From an uncultured Streptococcus sp. (GTDB taxonomy: Bacteria; Bacillota; Bacilli; Lactobacillales; Streptococcaceae): DNA of 9,800 bases. Positions 1-7,141 of this stretch are shown one piece after another. The notes under the pieces are model-generated. The model was given only the letters and a program-made list of their open reading frames with translations. It was not told the DNA's origin and did no database searches. Where the stretch lies: positions 1-9,800 of the forward strand of contig NZ_CABFMF010000021.1 in assembly GCF_901875575.1 (NCBI RefSeq), in the 5' to 3' direction. The translations under genes were made by a program, and so were the position numbers. Position 1 is the first letter of the stretch, and each line of letters begins with the position of its first letter.

Positions 1-13
1 GTCGCAACCATGC

Positions 14-44
14 AAAAAGCAACGGCAAATCCGTTGCTTTTTTT
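14..44. terminator. Bidirectional intrinsic terminator downstream of cbpD
   Basis: A perfect stem GCAACGG/CCGTTGC with a 5-nt loop (26-30) is flanked by AAAAA on the left and TTTTTTT on the right, so the hairpin has a U-tract on both strands. On the minus strand it lies about 65 nt beyond the cbpD stop and should end that transcript. On the plus strand it could end a convergent gene lying left of the window, which cannot be seen. Confidence 0.85.
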
Positions 45-108
45 GGAGATAAGGGACTATTGTACCAGACTCTTTTTATATTTACGTTTTAACTAATGAA
101 CCTATTCT

Positions 109-1290
109 CTACTGAATCCATTCACCATTAGAATTTACTCGATAACCATCTATTGTTGTATTAACAGCTAGCTTACCTGACGAATATGAATAGTACCACT
201 TACCAGACACCTTATACCAGCCCGTTTTCATTGCACCTGAGCTATCAAGATAATACCAAGAACCATTTTCTTTTAACCAACCTGTCTGCATTTCACCTGA
301 TGGTTTCAAATAATACCAACTAGAGCCATCTTTTAACCATCCCGTTGTTTTAGTACCATTTGATTTGAAATGATACCAACTACCGTTCACCTTCTTCCAA
401 CCAACAGTAGAAGCAGTATTTGATGTATTATTTGAAACTGTATTTGAATTATTCCTGTTTCCTGATTGATTTTGTGACGAAGTAGATTCTTCTAACTGAA
501 CATAACGGCGATTCCCACTATAAGAAATATAACTCAACCACTTGTAGCCATCTTTTTCAATCACCTGATCGTAGTGAACACTGTCTCCAGGTTTATAATA
601 GGTAAGCGTATCCGCATTCACTGAAGGTTGATTTTTGACAGCAGCTTTTGCCTTAAAATAATGAGTTCCTCTCGTTGAGTACGTAGGCTGAACCGTCACA
701 GTTTGATTGTTGGATACATTCTTAGAACTATTTGTCAGAGGCTTTGAATGATTTGTCGAATGATTAGAACTACTTGATACATCTTTAAAATGGATAAAAC
801 CTGTCATCGTGTTTGCTTTTACTACTCGTTTATTATAAGCCCCTGTATAACCATAATTATATTCTTCAATCTCAATCATGTCTCCCATCACATTTGAAAC
901 CCAAGCAACATGGCCATAGCCCCCCTCTGTAGACCAAGCAATAGAACCAATTGCTGGTATATTATCGACACGATAGCCTTCACGACGAGCACGGTAACCC
1001 CATTCCTTCGCATTCCCATAAGCTCCTGGTAGCTCAAAACCATTGACCCCACTCAAACGAAAAGCAGCAAATGAAGTACACTGACGAGAATACAACCTCC
1101 ACTTATCTATACTCTGACTCCCATTTTTATAATAAGCAGGATAATCATCCCCACGAGCAAGAGACACATTGGCATACACACTATCTCCAGCTGATAACAT
1201 CATCCCTACTACTAAAAAAGGAACAACCTTTTTAACTGACTTTCTAATAGAAAATCCTGCTTCTGATACTTTAAATGGTGAATTTTTCAT
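109..1290 (-). CDS. cbpD: CbpD-like choline-binding CHAP-domain murein hydrolase
   Basis: This is a secreted cell-wall hydrolase of the CbpD type, the competence-induced fratricide effector that lyses non-competent sister and related cells. Residues 1-40 form a signal peptide (basic 16-21, hydrophobic 22-34, likely cleavage after VYA40). A CHAP amidase/peptidase domain covers about 45-168, with Cys71 in RQCTSF, His127 in GYGHVAWV and an acidic/Asn motif EIEEYNYG (140-147). A Ser/Asn-rich linker (172-200) leads to one SH3b domain (about 205-268), a second linker, and four choline-binding repeats from 296 to the end (GWLKDGSSWYY-type at 297, 317, 337 and 357). From memory, pneumococcal CbpD is about 448 aa with two SH3b domains, so this 393-aa form lacks one. 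The start has a strong AGGAGG site 4 nt upstream. Transcription is probably competence-specific from the box at 1340-1347. Family assignment is firm; its killing activity is inferred. Confidence 0.93.
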   Translation of the reverse strand: MKNSPFKVSEAGFSIRKSVKKVVPFLVVGMMLSAGDSVYANVSLARGDDYPAYYKNGSQSIDKWRLYSRQCTSFAAFRLSGVNGFELPGAYGNAKEWGYRARREGYRVDNIPAIGSIAWSTEGGYGHVAWVSNVMGDMIEIEEYNYGYTGAYNKRVVKANTMTGFIHFKDVSSSSNHSTNHSKPLTNSSKNVSNNQTVTVQPTYSTRGTHYFKAKAAVKNQPSVNADTLTYYKPGDSVHYDQVIEKDGYKWLSYISYSGNRRYVQLEESTSSQNQSGNRNNSNTVSNNTSNTASTVGWKKVNGSWYHFKSNGTKTTGWLKDGSSWYYLKPSGEMQTGWLKENGSWYYLDSSGAMKTGWYKVSGKWYYSYSSGKLAVNTTIDGYRVNSNGEWIQ

Positions 1291-1294
1291 TCTT

Positions 1295-1301
1295 CCTCCT
1301 T
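1295..1301 (-). promoter_or_regulatory. Shine-Dalgarno site of cbpD
   Basis: AAGGAGG lies 4 nt upstream of the cbpD ATG. It is near-perfect but close to the start codon, and it supports the ATG at 1290. Confidence 0.75.
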
Positions 1302-1339
1302 GAAAAATAGTATAAATCGAAGATAACCTTCACATAAAC

Positions 1340-1347
1340 TATTCGGA
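1340..1347 (-). promoter_or_regulatory. Competence box (ComX/SigX promoter) of cbpD
   Basis: Minus-strand TCCGAATA matches the streptococcal com-box (cin-box) consensus TACGAATA at 7 of 8 positions. It is preceded by the T-rich stretch usual for these promoters (1348-1360). It lies 50 nt upstream of the cbpD start codon, giving a leader of about 40 nt. No good sigma-A promoter is visible between it and the gene. Pneumococcal cbpD is a known late competence gene, so the assignment fits. The mismatch at position 2 may lower promoter strength. Confidence 0.72.
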
Positions 1348-1383
1348 GAAAAAAATAAAAAGTGAGAAAAATTTCTCACTTTA
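1348..1383 (-). terminator. Intrinsic terminator of the gdpP-rplI-dnaB-veg operon
   Basis: On the minus strand AAAGTGAGA pairs with TCTCACTTT and is followed by TTTTTATTTTTTT. The stem begins inside the veg stop codon (TAA at 1381-1383), so gene end and terminator overlap. The U-tract runs directly into the cbpD com-box. Confidence 0.82.
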
Positions 1384-1647
1384 GTCAAGATAATGAATCA
1401 AATTCTTTTCTGTAAGGATATCTGAGTAAGTGAAAGATTCAACGTAAACATTAGCCTGTTTATCTCCTTCAACATCCCCAAATTCAACGATAAATAGGGA
1501 TGGATAAACCTCAATTAACTTACCCAACCTATTTTTTTGTCGCTTACGACCATTTTCCAATGTCATTTCAACGACTTGTCCTTCATGTGCCTTGATTTCT
1601 TCTTTGATTTTTTTCATCTTAGCGACATCTGTAAATGCATCTGACAT
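1381..1647 (-). CDS. veg: Veg family protein
   Basis: An 88-aa cytoplasmic protein of the Veg family (formerly DUF1021), small and conserved in Firmicutes. The core with GQVVEMTLENGRKR (24-37), followed by a beta-rich segment ending in SFTYSDILTEKNLI, is typical. The Bacillus Veg protein has been linked to biofilm matrix control and spore outgrowth, but its biochemical role is not settled and cannot be read from sequence. It starts 1 nt after the dnaB stop, with its AGGGAGG site (1654-1660) inside the last dnaB codons, so translation is probably coupled to dnaB. It is the last gene of the operon. Confidence 0.88.
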   Translation of the reverse strand: MSDAFTDVAKMKKIKEEIKAHEGQVVEMTLENGRKRQKNRLGKLIEVYPSLFIVEFGDVEGDKQANVYVESFTYSDILTEKNLIHYLD

Positions 1648-1648
1648 T

Positions 1649-3001
1649 TTATGCCTCCCTCTTTGAGATACTTGAAAATTTATTGTATTCTTTTTGGAAA
1701 ATTAATTCCACTGTTCCTCGAGCTCCACTACGATTTTTCTCGATAATGACTTCAATCTTGTTATTTGGAACTTTTTCCTCTCCTTCACCACCGCGTTCAT
1801 AGTAATCATCACGGTATAAAAAGGCTACGATATCAGCATCTTGCTCGATAGATCCAGATTCACGAATATCAGACAAAACTGGTCTCTTGTCTTGACGTTG
1901 CTCCACACCACGAGAAAGCTGACTAAGAGCTATTACTGGTACCTTTAGTTCTTTAGCAAGAATTTTCAACTGACGTGAAATTTCTGAAACCTCTTGCTGA
2001 CGATTTTCTCGACCAGTTCCTGTAATGAGTTGGAGATAGTCAATCAAAATCAAGCCTAGATTGCCCGTCTCCTGAGCCAGTTTACGAGCCCGAGAACGAA
2101 TCTCTGTAATCCGAATTCCCGGTGTATCATCTATGTAGATACTGGCGTTAGCTAGATTACCCTGAGCAATAGTATATTTTTGCCACTCCTCATCAGTCAA
2201 TTGACCCGTACGGATAGAGTGCGACTCCACCAAACCTTCCGCTGCTAACATACGGTCTACCAAGCTTTCTGCACCCATTTCAAGCGAAAAGATAGCAACC
2301 GTTTTGTCCAACTTAGTCCCAATATTCTGAGCAATATTCAAGGCAAAGGCCGTCTTACCAACCGCTGGACGAGCAGCTAGGATAATCAACTCTTCCTCAT
2401 GAAGTCCAGTCGTCATATGATCCAAGTCACGATATCCTGTTGCAATTCCTGTAATATCGGTCGTTTGTTGTGAACGAGCTTCAAGATTTCCAAAGTTGAC
2501 ATTCAACACATCTCGAATGTTCCTAAATCCACTTCTATTGGCATGTTCACTAACATCTATCAAGCCTTTTTCAGCCTGAGCAATGATTTCATCCGCAGGT
2601 TGCGAAGCCTCATAAGCTTGATTGACAGACTCTGTTAGCTTAGAAATTAGGCGACGTAGCGTAGCCTTTTCAGCAACAATCTTAGCATAATACTCAGCAT
2701 TGGCAGACGTTGGAACTGAGTTAACAATCTCAACTAAATAGGATAAACCACCGATATTCTGAAGGTCTCCTTGATCATCCAGAATCGTGCGAACCGTTGT
2801 CGCATCTATGGCATCACCACGATCAGAAAGATCCACCATAGCCTGGAAAATCAAACGATGGGCATACTTAAAAAAGTCCCGAGACTCAATATATTCTCGT
2901 ACAAAAACAAGCTTACTCTCGTCTATAAAGATAGCACCCAAAACAGATTGTTCAGCTAAGATATCTTGGGGCTGTACTCGTAACTCTTCTACTTCTGCCA
3001 T
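1649..3001 (-). CDS. dnaB: Replicative DNA helicase DnaB
   Basis: The 5'-3' hexameric helicase that unwinds DNA at the replication fork; many streptococcal annotations call it dnaC, following the Bacillus name. The 450-aa length is normal. Residues 10-115 form the DnaB N-terminal helical domain (PQDILAEQSVLGAIF), followed by the linker helix and the RecA-like ATPase domain from about 180. Visible motifs are Walker A RPAVGKTA (211-218, Lys215/Thr216), FSLEMG with catalytic Glu241, Walker B LILIDYLQLI (317-326), the SQLSRGVEQR segment (360-369), SDIRESGSIEQDADIV (377-392), and an arginine-finger region EKNRSGARGT (421-430). A GGGAAGGGAAG purine tract lies just upstream of the ATG. It follows rplI after 43 nt and is co-transcribed with it, gdpP and veg. 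Nothing appears damaged. Confidence 0.97.
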   Translation of the reverse strand: MAEVEELRVQPQDILAEQSVLGAIFIDESKLVFVREYIESRDFFKYAHRLIFQAMVDLSDRGDAIDATTVRTILDDQGDLQNIGGLSYLVEIVNSVPTSANAEYYAKIVAEKATLRRLISKLTESVNQAYEASQPADEIIAQAEKGLIDVSEHANRSGFRNIRDVLNVNFGNLEARSQQTTDITGIATGYRDLDHMTTGLHEEELIILAARPAVGKTAFALNIAQNIGTKLDKTVAIFSLEMGAESLVDRMLAAEGLVESHSIRTGQLTDEEWQKYTIAQGNLANASIYIDDTPGIRITEIRSRARKLAQETGNLGLILIDYLQLITGTGRENRQQEVSEISRQLKILAKELKVPVIALSQLSRGVEQRQDKRPVLSDIRESGSIEQDADIVAFLYRDDYYERGGEGEEKVPNNKIEVIIEKNRSGARGTVELIFQKEYNKFSSISKREA

Positions 3002-3044
3002 TAGACTTCCCTTCCCTTTACACGATTGTCAAGAAGGACTAAAC

Positions 3045-3497
3045 TTACCCTTCCTTCACTCGAAGATTGATAACACTTGTGATATCCTGATATATTTTCA
3101 CAGGTACATCAATCAAACCAACTGCACGAATAGGTGCTTGCACTTGAATATGACGTTTGTCAATCTTGATGCCAAATTGCTTTTGCAGTTCTTCCGCAAT
3201 CTTCTTGTTCGTAATCGAACCAAATGTACGACCATCTGGACCAACTTTTTCAACAAATTCCACGATAGTTTCTTCTGCTTCAAGTTGCGCCTTAATCGCT
3301 TTTGCTTCTGCAATCATCTCAGCATGAGCTTTTTCTTCAGATTTTTGTTTTCCACGAAGTTCACCCACCGCTTGAGCAGTCGCTTCCTTAGCTAGGTTCT
3401 TTTTGATCAGAAAGTTTTGTGCGTATCCTGTTGGAACTTCCTTGATTTCCCCTTTTTTCCCTTTTCCTTTAACATCTGCTAAAAAGATTACTTTCAT
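3045..3497 (-). CDS. rplI: 50S ribosomal protein L9
   Basis: Large-subunit protein bL9, which binds 23S rRNA near the L1 stalk base and supports reading-frame fidelity. The 150-aa length is normal. The N-domain (about 1-50) shows the family signature with a Gly/Lys-rich loop KGKGKKGEIKEVPTGYAQNF. A long connecting helix (about 45-75, rich in Lys, Glu and Ala) joins the C-domain (about 80-148), which contains GPDGRTFGSIT. The ATG overlaps the gdpP stop codon by 4 nt (ATGA), and its AAGGAG site lies within the final gdpP codons. Translational coupling to gdpP is therefore likely. Confidence 0.97.
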   Translation of the reverse strand: MKVIFLADVKGKGKKGEIKEVPTGYAQNFLIKKNLAKEATAQAVGELRGKQKSEEKAHAEMIAEAKAIKAQLEAEETIVEFVEKVGPDGRTFGSITNKKIAEELQKQFGIKIDKRHIQVQAPIRAVGLIDVPVKIYQDITSVINLRVKEG

Positions 3498-5467
3498 TCT
3501 TCTTTCTCCTTCTGGTTTATTTCATTTAGTATAATTTCTGTCAGTTTTTTACCAGTTTCTGACAAGGTCATATCCTTAATCTGAGCGGCTGCCAAATTAA
3601 AGTGCCCTCCTCCACCAAGCTCTTCCATGATTCGTTGCACATTGATTTTACTACGACTTCGAGCAGAAATAGAGATAAATCCCTGTATGTTCTTAGCTAA
3701 AACAAAACTCGCTTCAATACCTGACATAGCAAGTAAAGCATCTGCAGCCTTACTAATTACCACTGTATCATAGCATTTTAAGTCCTTAGCTTCAGCAATT
3801 AATACCTCTGAGCCTAGCTTATGCCCCTCTAAAATAAGTTCATTGACTTCACGATACTCGTCGAAATCAGTCGCACCAATTTCTTGAATCGTGACACTGT
3901 CACTTCCTCTAGTTCTGAGATAGCTAGCCACGTCAAATGTTCGACTGGTAACCCTAGTCGTGAAATTTTTAGTATCTAGCATCATCCCACCCATGAGAAC
4001 ACTAGCCTGCATATGACTCAAACGATTTTTCTTAGAATTCTGAAACTGAATTAATTCTGTTACCAACTCACAAGCACTGCTGGCTCCACTCTCGATATAG
4101 GTAATAACAGCATTATCTGGAAAATCCTGATCACGTCTATGATGGTCAATAACGATAGTTTGTGTAAACAAATCATAAAATTCTTTTGATAAGGTCAAAG
4201 CTGTTTTAGAGTGATCTACCAAAATCAGTAAAGAACGCTTGGTCACCATCTCTATCGCATCCTTAACAGATAAGAGCTTGGTCACCCCCTCTTTTTTTAA
4301 GTGAATCACGGCACGTTCAATATCAGCTGACATATGATCTTGATCATAAACAGCATAACTATTTTCAGTAATATTACTTGCAAACAACTGCATCCCAACA
4401 GCTGAACCCAAGGCATCCATATCTAGATTTTTATGACCAACCACAAAAACCTGATCAACACTACGAATCTTATCAGAAATGGCTGTCATCATGGCTCTTG
4501 TTCGTGTACGTGTACGCTTGATTGAACCAGCAGAACCTCCACCAAAATAAATAGGATTTTTCGTATCATGATTTTCCTTAACGACTACCTGATCTCCACC
4601 ACGAACTTCAGCCAAGTTCAAGTTGAGCAAGGCGACCTTCCCGATCTCATCATGATTGCCATCACCATAAGAAAAGCCCATACTTAGTGTCAAAGGCAAC
4701 TGTCTTTGTTTTGCTTCTTCACGAAAAGCATTGATGACACTAAACTTATCACTCATCAAACTCTCGAGTACCGTATAGTCAGTAAATAAATAAAAACGAT
4801 CCATACTCACTCGACGAGAAAACATAGCATATTTTCTAGCAAACTCCGACACAAAATTAGCAATAAAACTATTTATATTACTAATATCAGACTCAGAAGT
4901 TTCATCCTCTAAATCATCATAGTTATCAACAGACACGATCCCAATAACTGGTCGACTCGTTACCAACTCTACAGTTGCTTCATATTCTCCAGAAACATCA
5001 AAAAAGTAAAGAACTCCAGATGCTTTATCCATATGGACTACATAACGTGTCTCACCCAAGGTCGCATAAGAGCCTGGATTTCCTACAGAAGCCTTAATCA
5101 CTGTCTGGATCAATTCTAGACTAATCTCCCCCTCTTCATTAGAGAGAATCAGCTCAGCATAGGGGTTCAACCACTCTACTTCACCACTAGATAAATCTAA
5201 TTTAATGACCCCAACAGGCATTTGCTCTAACAAACTGGTCAAACTCTCTTCAGCTTTGTGATTAACATACTCAATCTCTTCGATTACACCCTCTTCATTC
5301 CTTTTTTCTTGTAATATAAATACATACAGATAAAAAAGAATAAATAAAAATAAGAGACTAATGATTAGAACATTACTTTTTGAAAAAATGATCAGACTTG
5401 TCAAAACTCCAAAACTTGCAATACCCAGTAAAATCACAAAAAACGGGGGTAAATAATTTTTTTTCAT
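3494..5467 (-). CDS. gdpP: GdpP-type membrane c-di-AMP phosphodiesterase
   Basis: Membrane enzyme that hydrolyses cyclic di-AMP to pApA (pneumococcal name Pde1), setting second-messenger levels tied to potassium, osmotic and wall stress. With the start at 5467 it is 657 aa. Two transmembrane segments lie at about 8-54. A PAS-like domain follows (about 75-160), then a degenerate GGDEF domain (about 175-295, with GGDQV in place of the signature). The DHH/DHHA1 catalytic half shows HKNLDMDALGS (345-355; Asp349 and Asp351), DHSK (418-421), DHH (441-443), Asp498 in MLDTKNF, and the GGGGHFN loop (618-624). The family often has Pro where this protein has Leu348. The frame stays open 6 codons upstream to an ATG at 5485, but that ATG has no Shine-Dalgarno and lies 1 nt past a predicted -10; the chosen ATG has AAGAGG 6 nt upstream. 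First gene of the gdpP-rplI-dnaB-veg operon. Confidence 0.93.
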   Translation of the reverse strand: MKKNYLPPFFVILLGIASFGVLTSLIIFSKSNVLIISLLFLFILFYLYVFILQEKRNEEGVIEEIEYVNHKAEESLTSLLEQMPVGVIKLDLSSGEVEWLNPYAELILSNEEGEISLELIQTVIKASVGNPGSYATLGETRYVVHMDKASGVLYFFDVSGEYEATVELVTSRPVIGIVSVDNYDDLEDETSESDISNINSFIANFVSEFARKYAMFSRRVSMDRFYLFTDYTVLESLMSDKFSVINAFREEAKQRQLPLTLSMGFSYGDGNHDEIGKVALLNLNLAEVRGGDQVVVKENHDTKNPIYFGGGSAGSIKRTRTRTRAMMTAISDKIRSVDQVFVVGHKNLDMDALGSAVGMQLFASNITENSYAVYDQDHMSADIERAVIHLKKEGVTKLLSVKDAIEMVTKRSLLILVDHSKTALTLSKEFYDLFTQTIVIDHHRRDQDFPDNAVITYIESGASSACELVTELIQFQNSKKNRLSHMQASVLMGGMMLDTKNFTTRVTSRTFDVASYLRTRGSDSVTIQEIGATDFDEYREVNELILEGHKLGSEVLIAEAKDLKCYDTVVISKAADALLAMSGIEASFVLAKNIQGFISISARSRSKINVQRIMEELGGGGHFNLAAAQIKDMTLSETGKKLTEIILNEINQKEKEE

Positions 5468-5473
5468 TCTAAA

Positions 5474-5492
5474 CCTCTTGCGCATTATTATA
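5474..5492 (-). promoter_or_regulatory. Extended -10 promoter and start-deciding RBS of gdpP
   Basis: Minus-strand TGATATAAT (TATAAT at 5487-5492 with the upstream TGn extension) is a consensus extended -10 element; no clear -35 is seen. Transcription should start near 5480, so AAGAGG (5474-5479) would sit at the very 5' end of an unusually short leader of about 13 nt. An ATG at 5485 would lie upstream of the transcript start. Confidence 0.6.
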
Positions 5493-5669
5493 TCATAAAA
5501 CCCTATAAAAAGCGACTTTTTTAGAAGAAGGATGCTTGACTAAAACGCAAGTATATTAAGGAATTGCTGATATAAACTAGACCCTCTTATTTTACTAAAA
5601 AATCCACTCTTCTAAAGATCAAAAAAGCATAAATGAAAAGCGATCAAACAACTCATTAGAAAGATTCAT
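5486..5669. other. Intergenic junction between gdpP and the ISL3 element
   Basis: This AT-rich gap separates the divergent gdpP and transposase genes. It holds the gdpP promoter at its left end and probably the transposase leader at its right end. I see no copy of the ISL3 terminal repeat (GGCTCTTTGTCAACTGTA) in either orientation, no other gene and no clear transposase promoter, so the left border of the element is not defined. Confidence 0.5.
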
Positions 5670-6340
5670 ATGGAACAATTACATTTTATCACAAAACTAC
5701 TCGATACCAAAGACCCAAATATCCAAATTATAGATGTCATCAATAGGGATATCCACAAAGAAATCATCGCTAAACTGGATTATGAGACTCCATCTTGTCC
5801 TGATTGCGGAAACCAAATGAAGAAATATGATTTTCAAAAACTGTCTAAGATTCCTTATCTTGAAACGACTGGTATGCCTACTAGAATTCTTCTTAAAAAG
5901 CGACGTTTTAAGTGCTATCACTGTTCAAAAATGATGGTCGCTGAGACTTCTATCGTCAAGAAAAATCACCAAATACCTCGCATCATCAAGCAAAAGATTG
6001 CTCAGAAGCTGATTAAAAAAACTTCTATAACCGATATTGCCCATCAGCTTTCCATCTCAACTTCAACTGTTATTCGTAAGCTCAATGATTTTCACTTTAA
6101 ACATGATTTTTCTTGTCTTCCTGAGATTATGTCTTGGGATGAGTACGCTTTTACAAAGGGAAAGATAAAATTCATTGCGCAAGATTTTGAAAAACTCAAT
6201 ATCATCACTGTTCTTGAGGGAAGACCACAAGCAGTCATCCGGAATCACTTTCTGTGCTACGATAGAGCCGTTCGTTGTCAGGTGAAAATCATTACTATGG
6301 ATATGTTTAGTCCCTACTATGACTTGGCTAAACAGCTTCG

Positions 6341-6392
6341 CTTTCGAATTTCTAGGCTCAGGCTGAAACAGTCTCCCAGACTGTTTCACTCC
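6341..6392 (+). repeat. Hairpin repeat copy 1 inside the transposase
   Basis: An insert between transposase codons for QL (ending 6338) and NT (starting 6395). It begins CTTTCG, followed by a 45-bp core (6348-6392) that matches the second copy at 37 of 45 positions. The core contains a perfect 10-bp inverted repeat, GAAACAGTCT/AGACTGTTTC (6365-6374 and 6378-6387), with a 3-nt loop. Net insertion is 50 nt, which shifts the frame. I do not recognise it as BOX, RUP or SPRITE. Confidence 0.7.
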
Positions 6393-6424
6393 CGAATACT
6401 AAAATCGTTCTGGATTGTTTTCAC

Positions 6425-6482
6425 CTTTCGTTATTATATTTCTAAACTCAGGCTAAAACAGTCCACTGGACTGTTTTACTCC
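6425..6482 (+). repeat. Hairpin repeat copy 2 inside the transposase
   Basis: An insert between transposase codons for FH (ending 6424) and QH (starting 6482). It again begins CTTTCG, then has seven extra bases before the shared 45-bp core (6438-6482). The perfect stem is AAAACAGTCC/GGACTGTTTT (6455-6464 and 6468-6477) around a 3-nt loop. The core lies exactly 90 bp after copy 1. Net insertion is about 51 nt, so this copy alone keeps frame. Confidence 0.7.
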
Positions 6483-7061
6483 AACACTTAAGCCGTTCTA
6501 TAAGTCGAGTGCGTGTTCAAATCATGAATCAATTTGAACGAAAATCCCATGAATACAAGGCTGTCAAGCATTACTGGAAACTCATTCAACAGGATAGTCG
6601 TAAAGTCAGTGATAAGAGATTTTATCGCCCTACTTTTCACATGCACTTAACCAATAAAGAGATACTAGACAATCTTTTGAGCTATTCAGAAGACTTGAAA
6701 CACCACTATCATCTCTATCAACTCTTGCTTTTTCACTTTCAGAATAAGGAACCTGACAAATTTTTAGAACTCATTGAGGACAATCTAAAACAGCTGCATC
6801 CTCTTTTTCAGACTGTCTTTAAAACCTTCCTCAAAGATAAAAAGAAAATCATCAACACCCTTCAATTATCTTATTTCAACGCAAAATTGGAAGCGACCAA
6901 TAATCTCATCAAACTTATCAAGCGCAATACCTTTGGTTTTCGGAACCTTGAAAACTTCAAAAAACGGATTTACATCGCTCTGAACATCAAAAAAGAAAGG
7001 ACGAAATGTGTCCTTTCTCGAGCTTAGCTTTTCTTCAACCCAATACAGTTGACAAAGAGCC

Positions 7062-7141
7062 ATTTTCTTTATGTTTAGCTTATATAATCCATCCTATGTG
7101 ACTGATTTTATTACTTAGATAGTGAGCTTAATGACTATTCA
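7062..7141. other. Short spacer between IS right end and sortase stop
   Basis: No gene is seen. An inverted repeat AGATAGTGA/TCACTATCT (7117-7125 and 7139-7147, 13-nt loop) overlaps the sortase stop codon. It lacks a T-run on either strand, so it is at most a weak terminator or an mRNA 3'-end structure for the sortase gene. Confidence 0.4.

Larger units (their letters stand above)
5670..7027 (+). pseudogene. ISL3-family transposase, disrupted by two hairpin-repeat insertions
   Basis: The N-terminal part (5670-6338, 223 codons) has a zinc ribbon (Cys43, Cys46, Cys82, Cys85), a helix-turn-helix (about 117-141) and the first two DDE acids, Asp157 in MSWDEYAF and Asp211 in ITMDMFSPY. The C-terminal part continues from about 6482 in a different frame and carries the catalytic Glu in NAKLEATNNLIK. 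Between them are two inserts of about 50 bp separated by 30 nt that still encode NTKIVLDCFH. Replacing the inserts with the few expected codons restores a continuous protein of 418 codons, the length I recall for IS1167 transposase. The observed gene is 101 nt longer than that, so the frame is lost: the first frame stops at 6491, and a GTG-started frame at 6509-7027 covers the C-terminal 172 codons. Functional transposase is not expected. Confidence 0.88.
5670..7061 (+). mobile_element. ISL3-family insertion sequence, IS1167-like, defective
   Basis: The minimum supported extent runs from the transposase start to the right terminal repeat. The right end, read inward on the minus strand, begins GGCTCTTTGTCAACTGTA (7044-7061) just after the transposase stop, as in IS1167-type elements. 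No left copy is found in 5486-5669, so the left end is lost, diverged or not recognised, and no 8-bp target duplication can be confirmed (right flank 7062-7069 is ATTTTCTT). The transposase is also broken, so the element cannot move on its own. It is oriented against every neighbouring gene. Confidence 0.88.

Noticed and set aside
2787..3395. A 202-codon plus-strand open frame antisense to dnaB and rplI
   Set aside because: It runs antisense to two well-supported essential genes, has low-complexity Phe/Ser/Cys-rich content with no recognisable domain, and has no Shine-Dalgarno.
5530..5545. Possible degenerate left terminal repeat of the ISL3 element (GGATGCTTGACTAAAA)
   Set aside because: The position would fit the expected element length, but only about half of the bases match the right end, and the flanking 8 bp do not repeat the right flank.
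6063..6389. A minus-strand open frame inside the ISL3 transposase
   Set aside because: It lies antisense to clearly conserved transposase sequence and partly inside the inserted repeat, with no family resemblance.
6341..6482. CRISPR-like repeat-spacer-repeat interpretation of the two 45-bp repeats
   Set aside because: There are only two diverged copies, the sequence between them is transposase coding sequence, and no cas genes are present.
6994..7018. Inverted repeat AGAAAGGAC/GTCCTTTCT near the transposase 3' end
   Set aside because: It is a 9-bp stem inside coding sequence with no T-run after it. It may form in mRNA but there is no basis for calling it a terminator.
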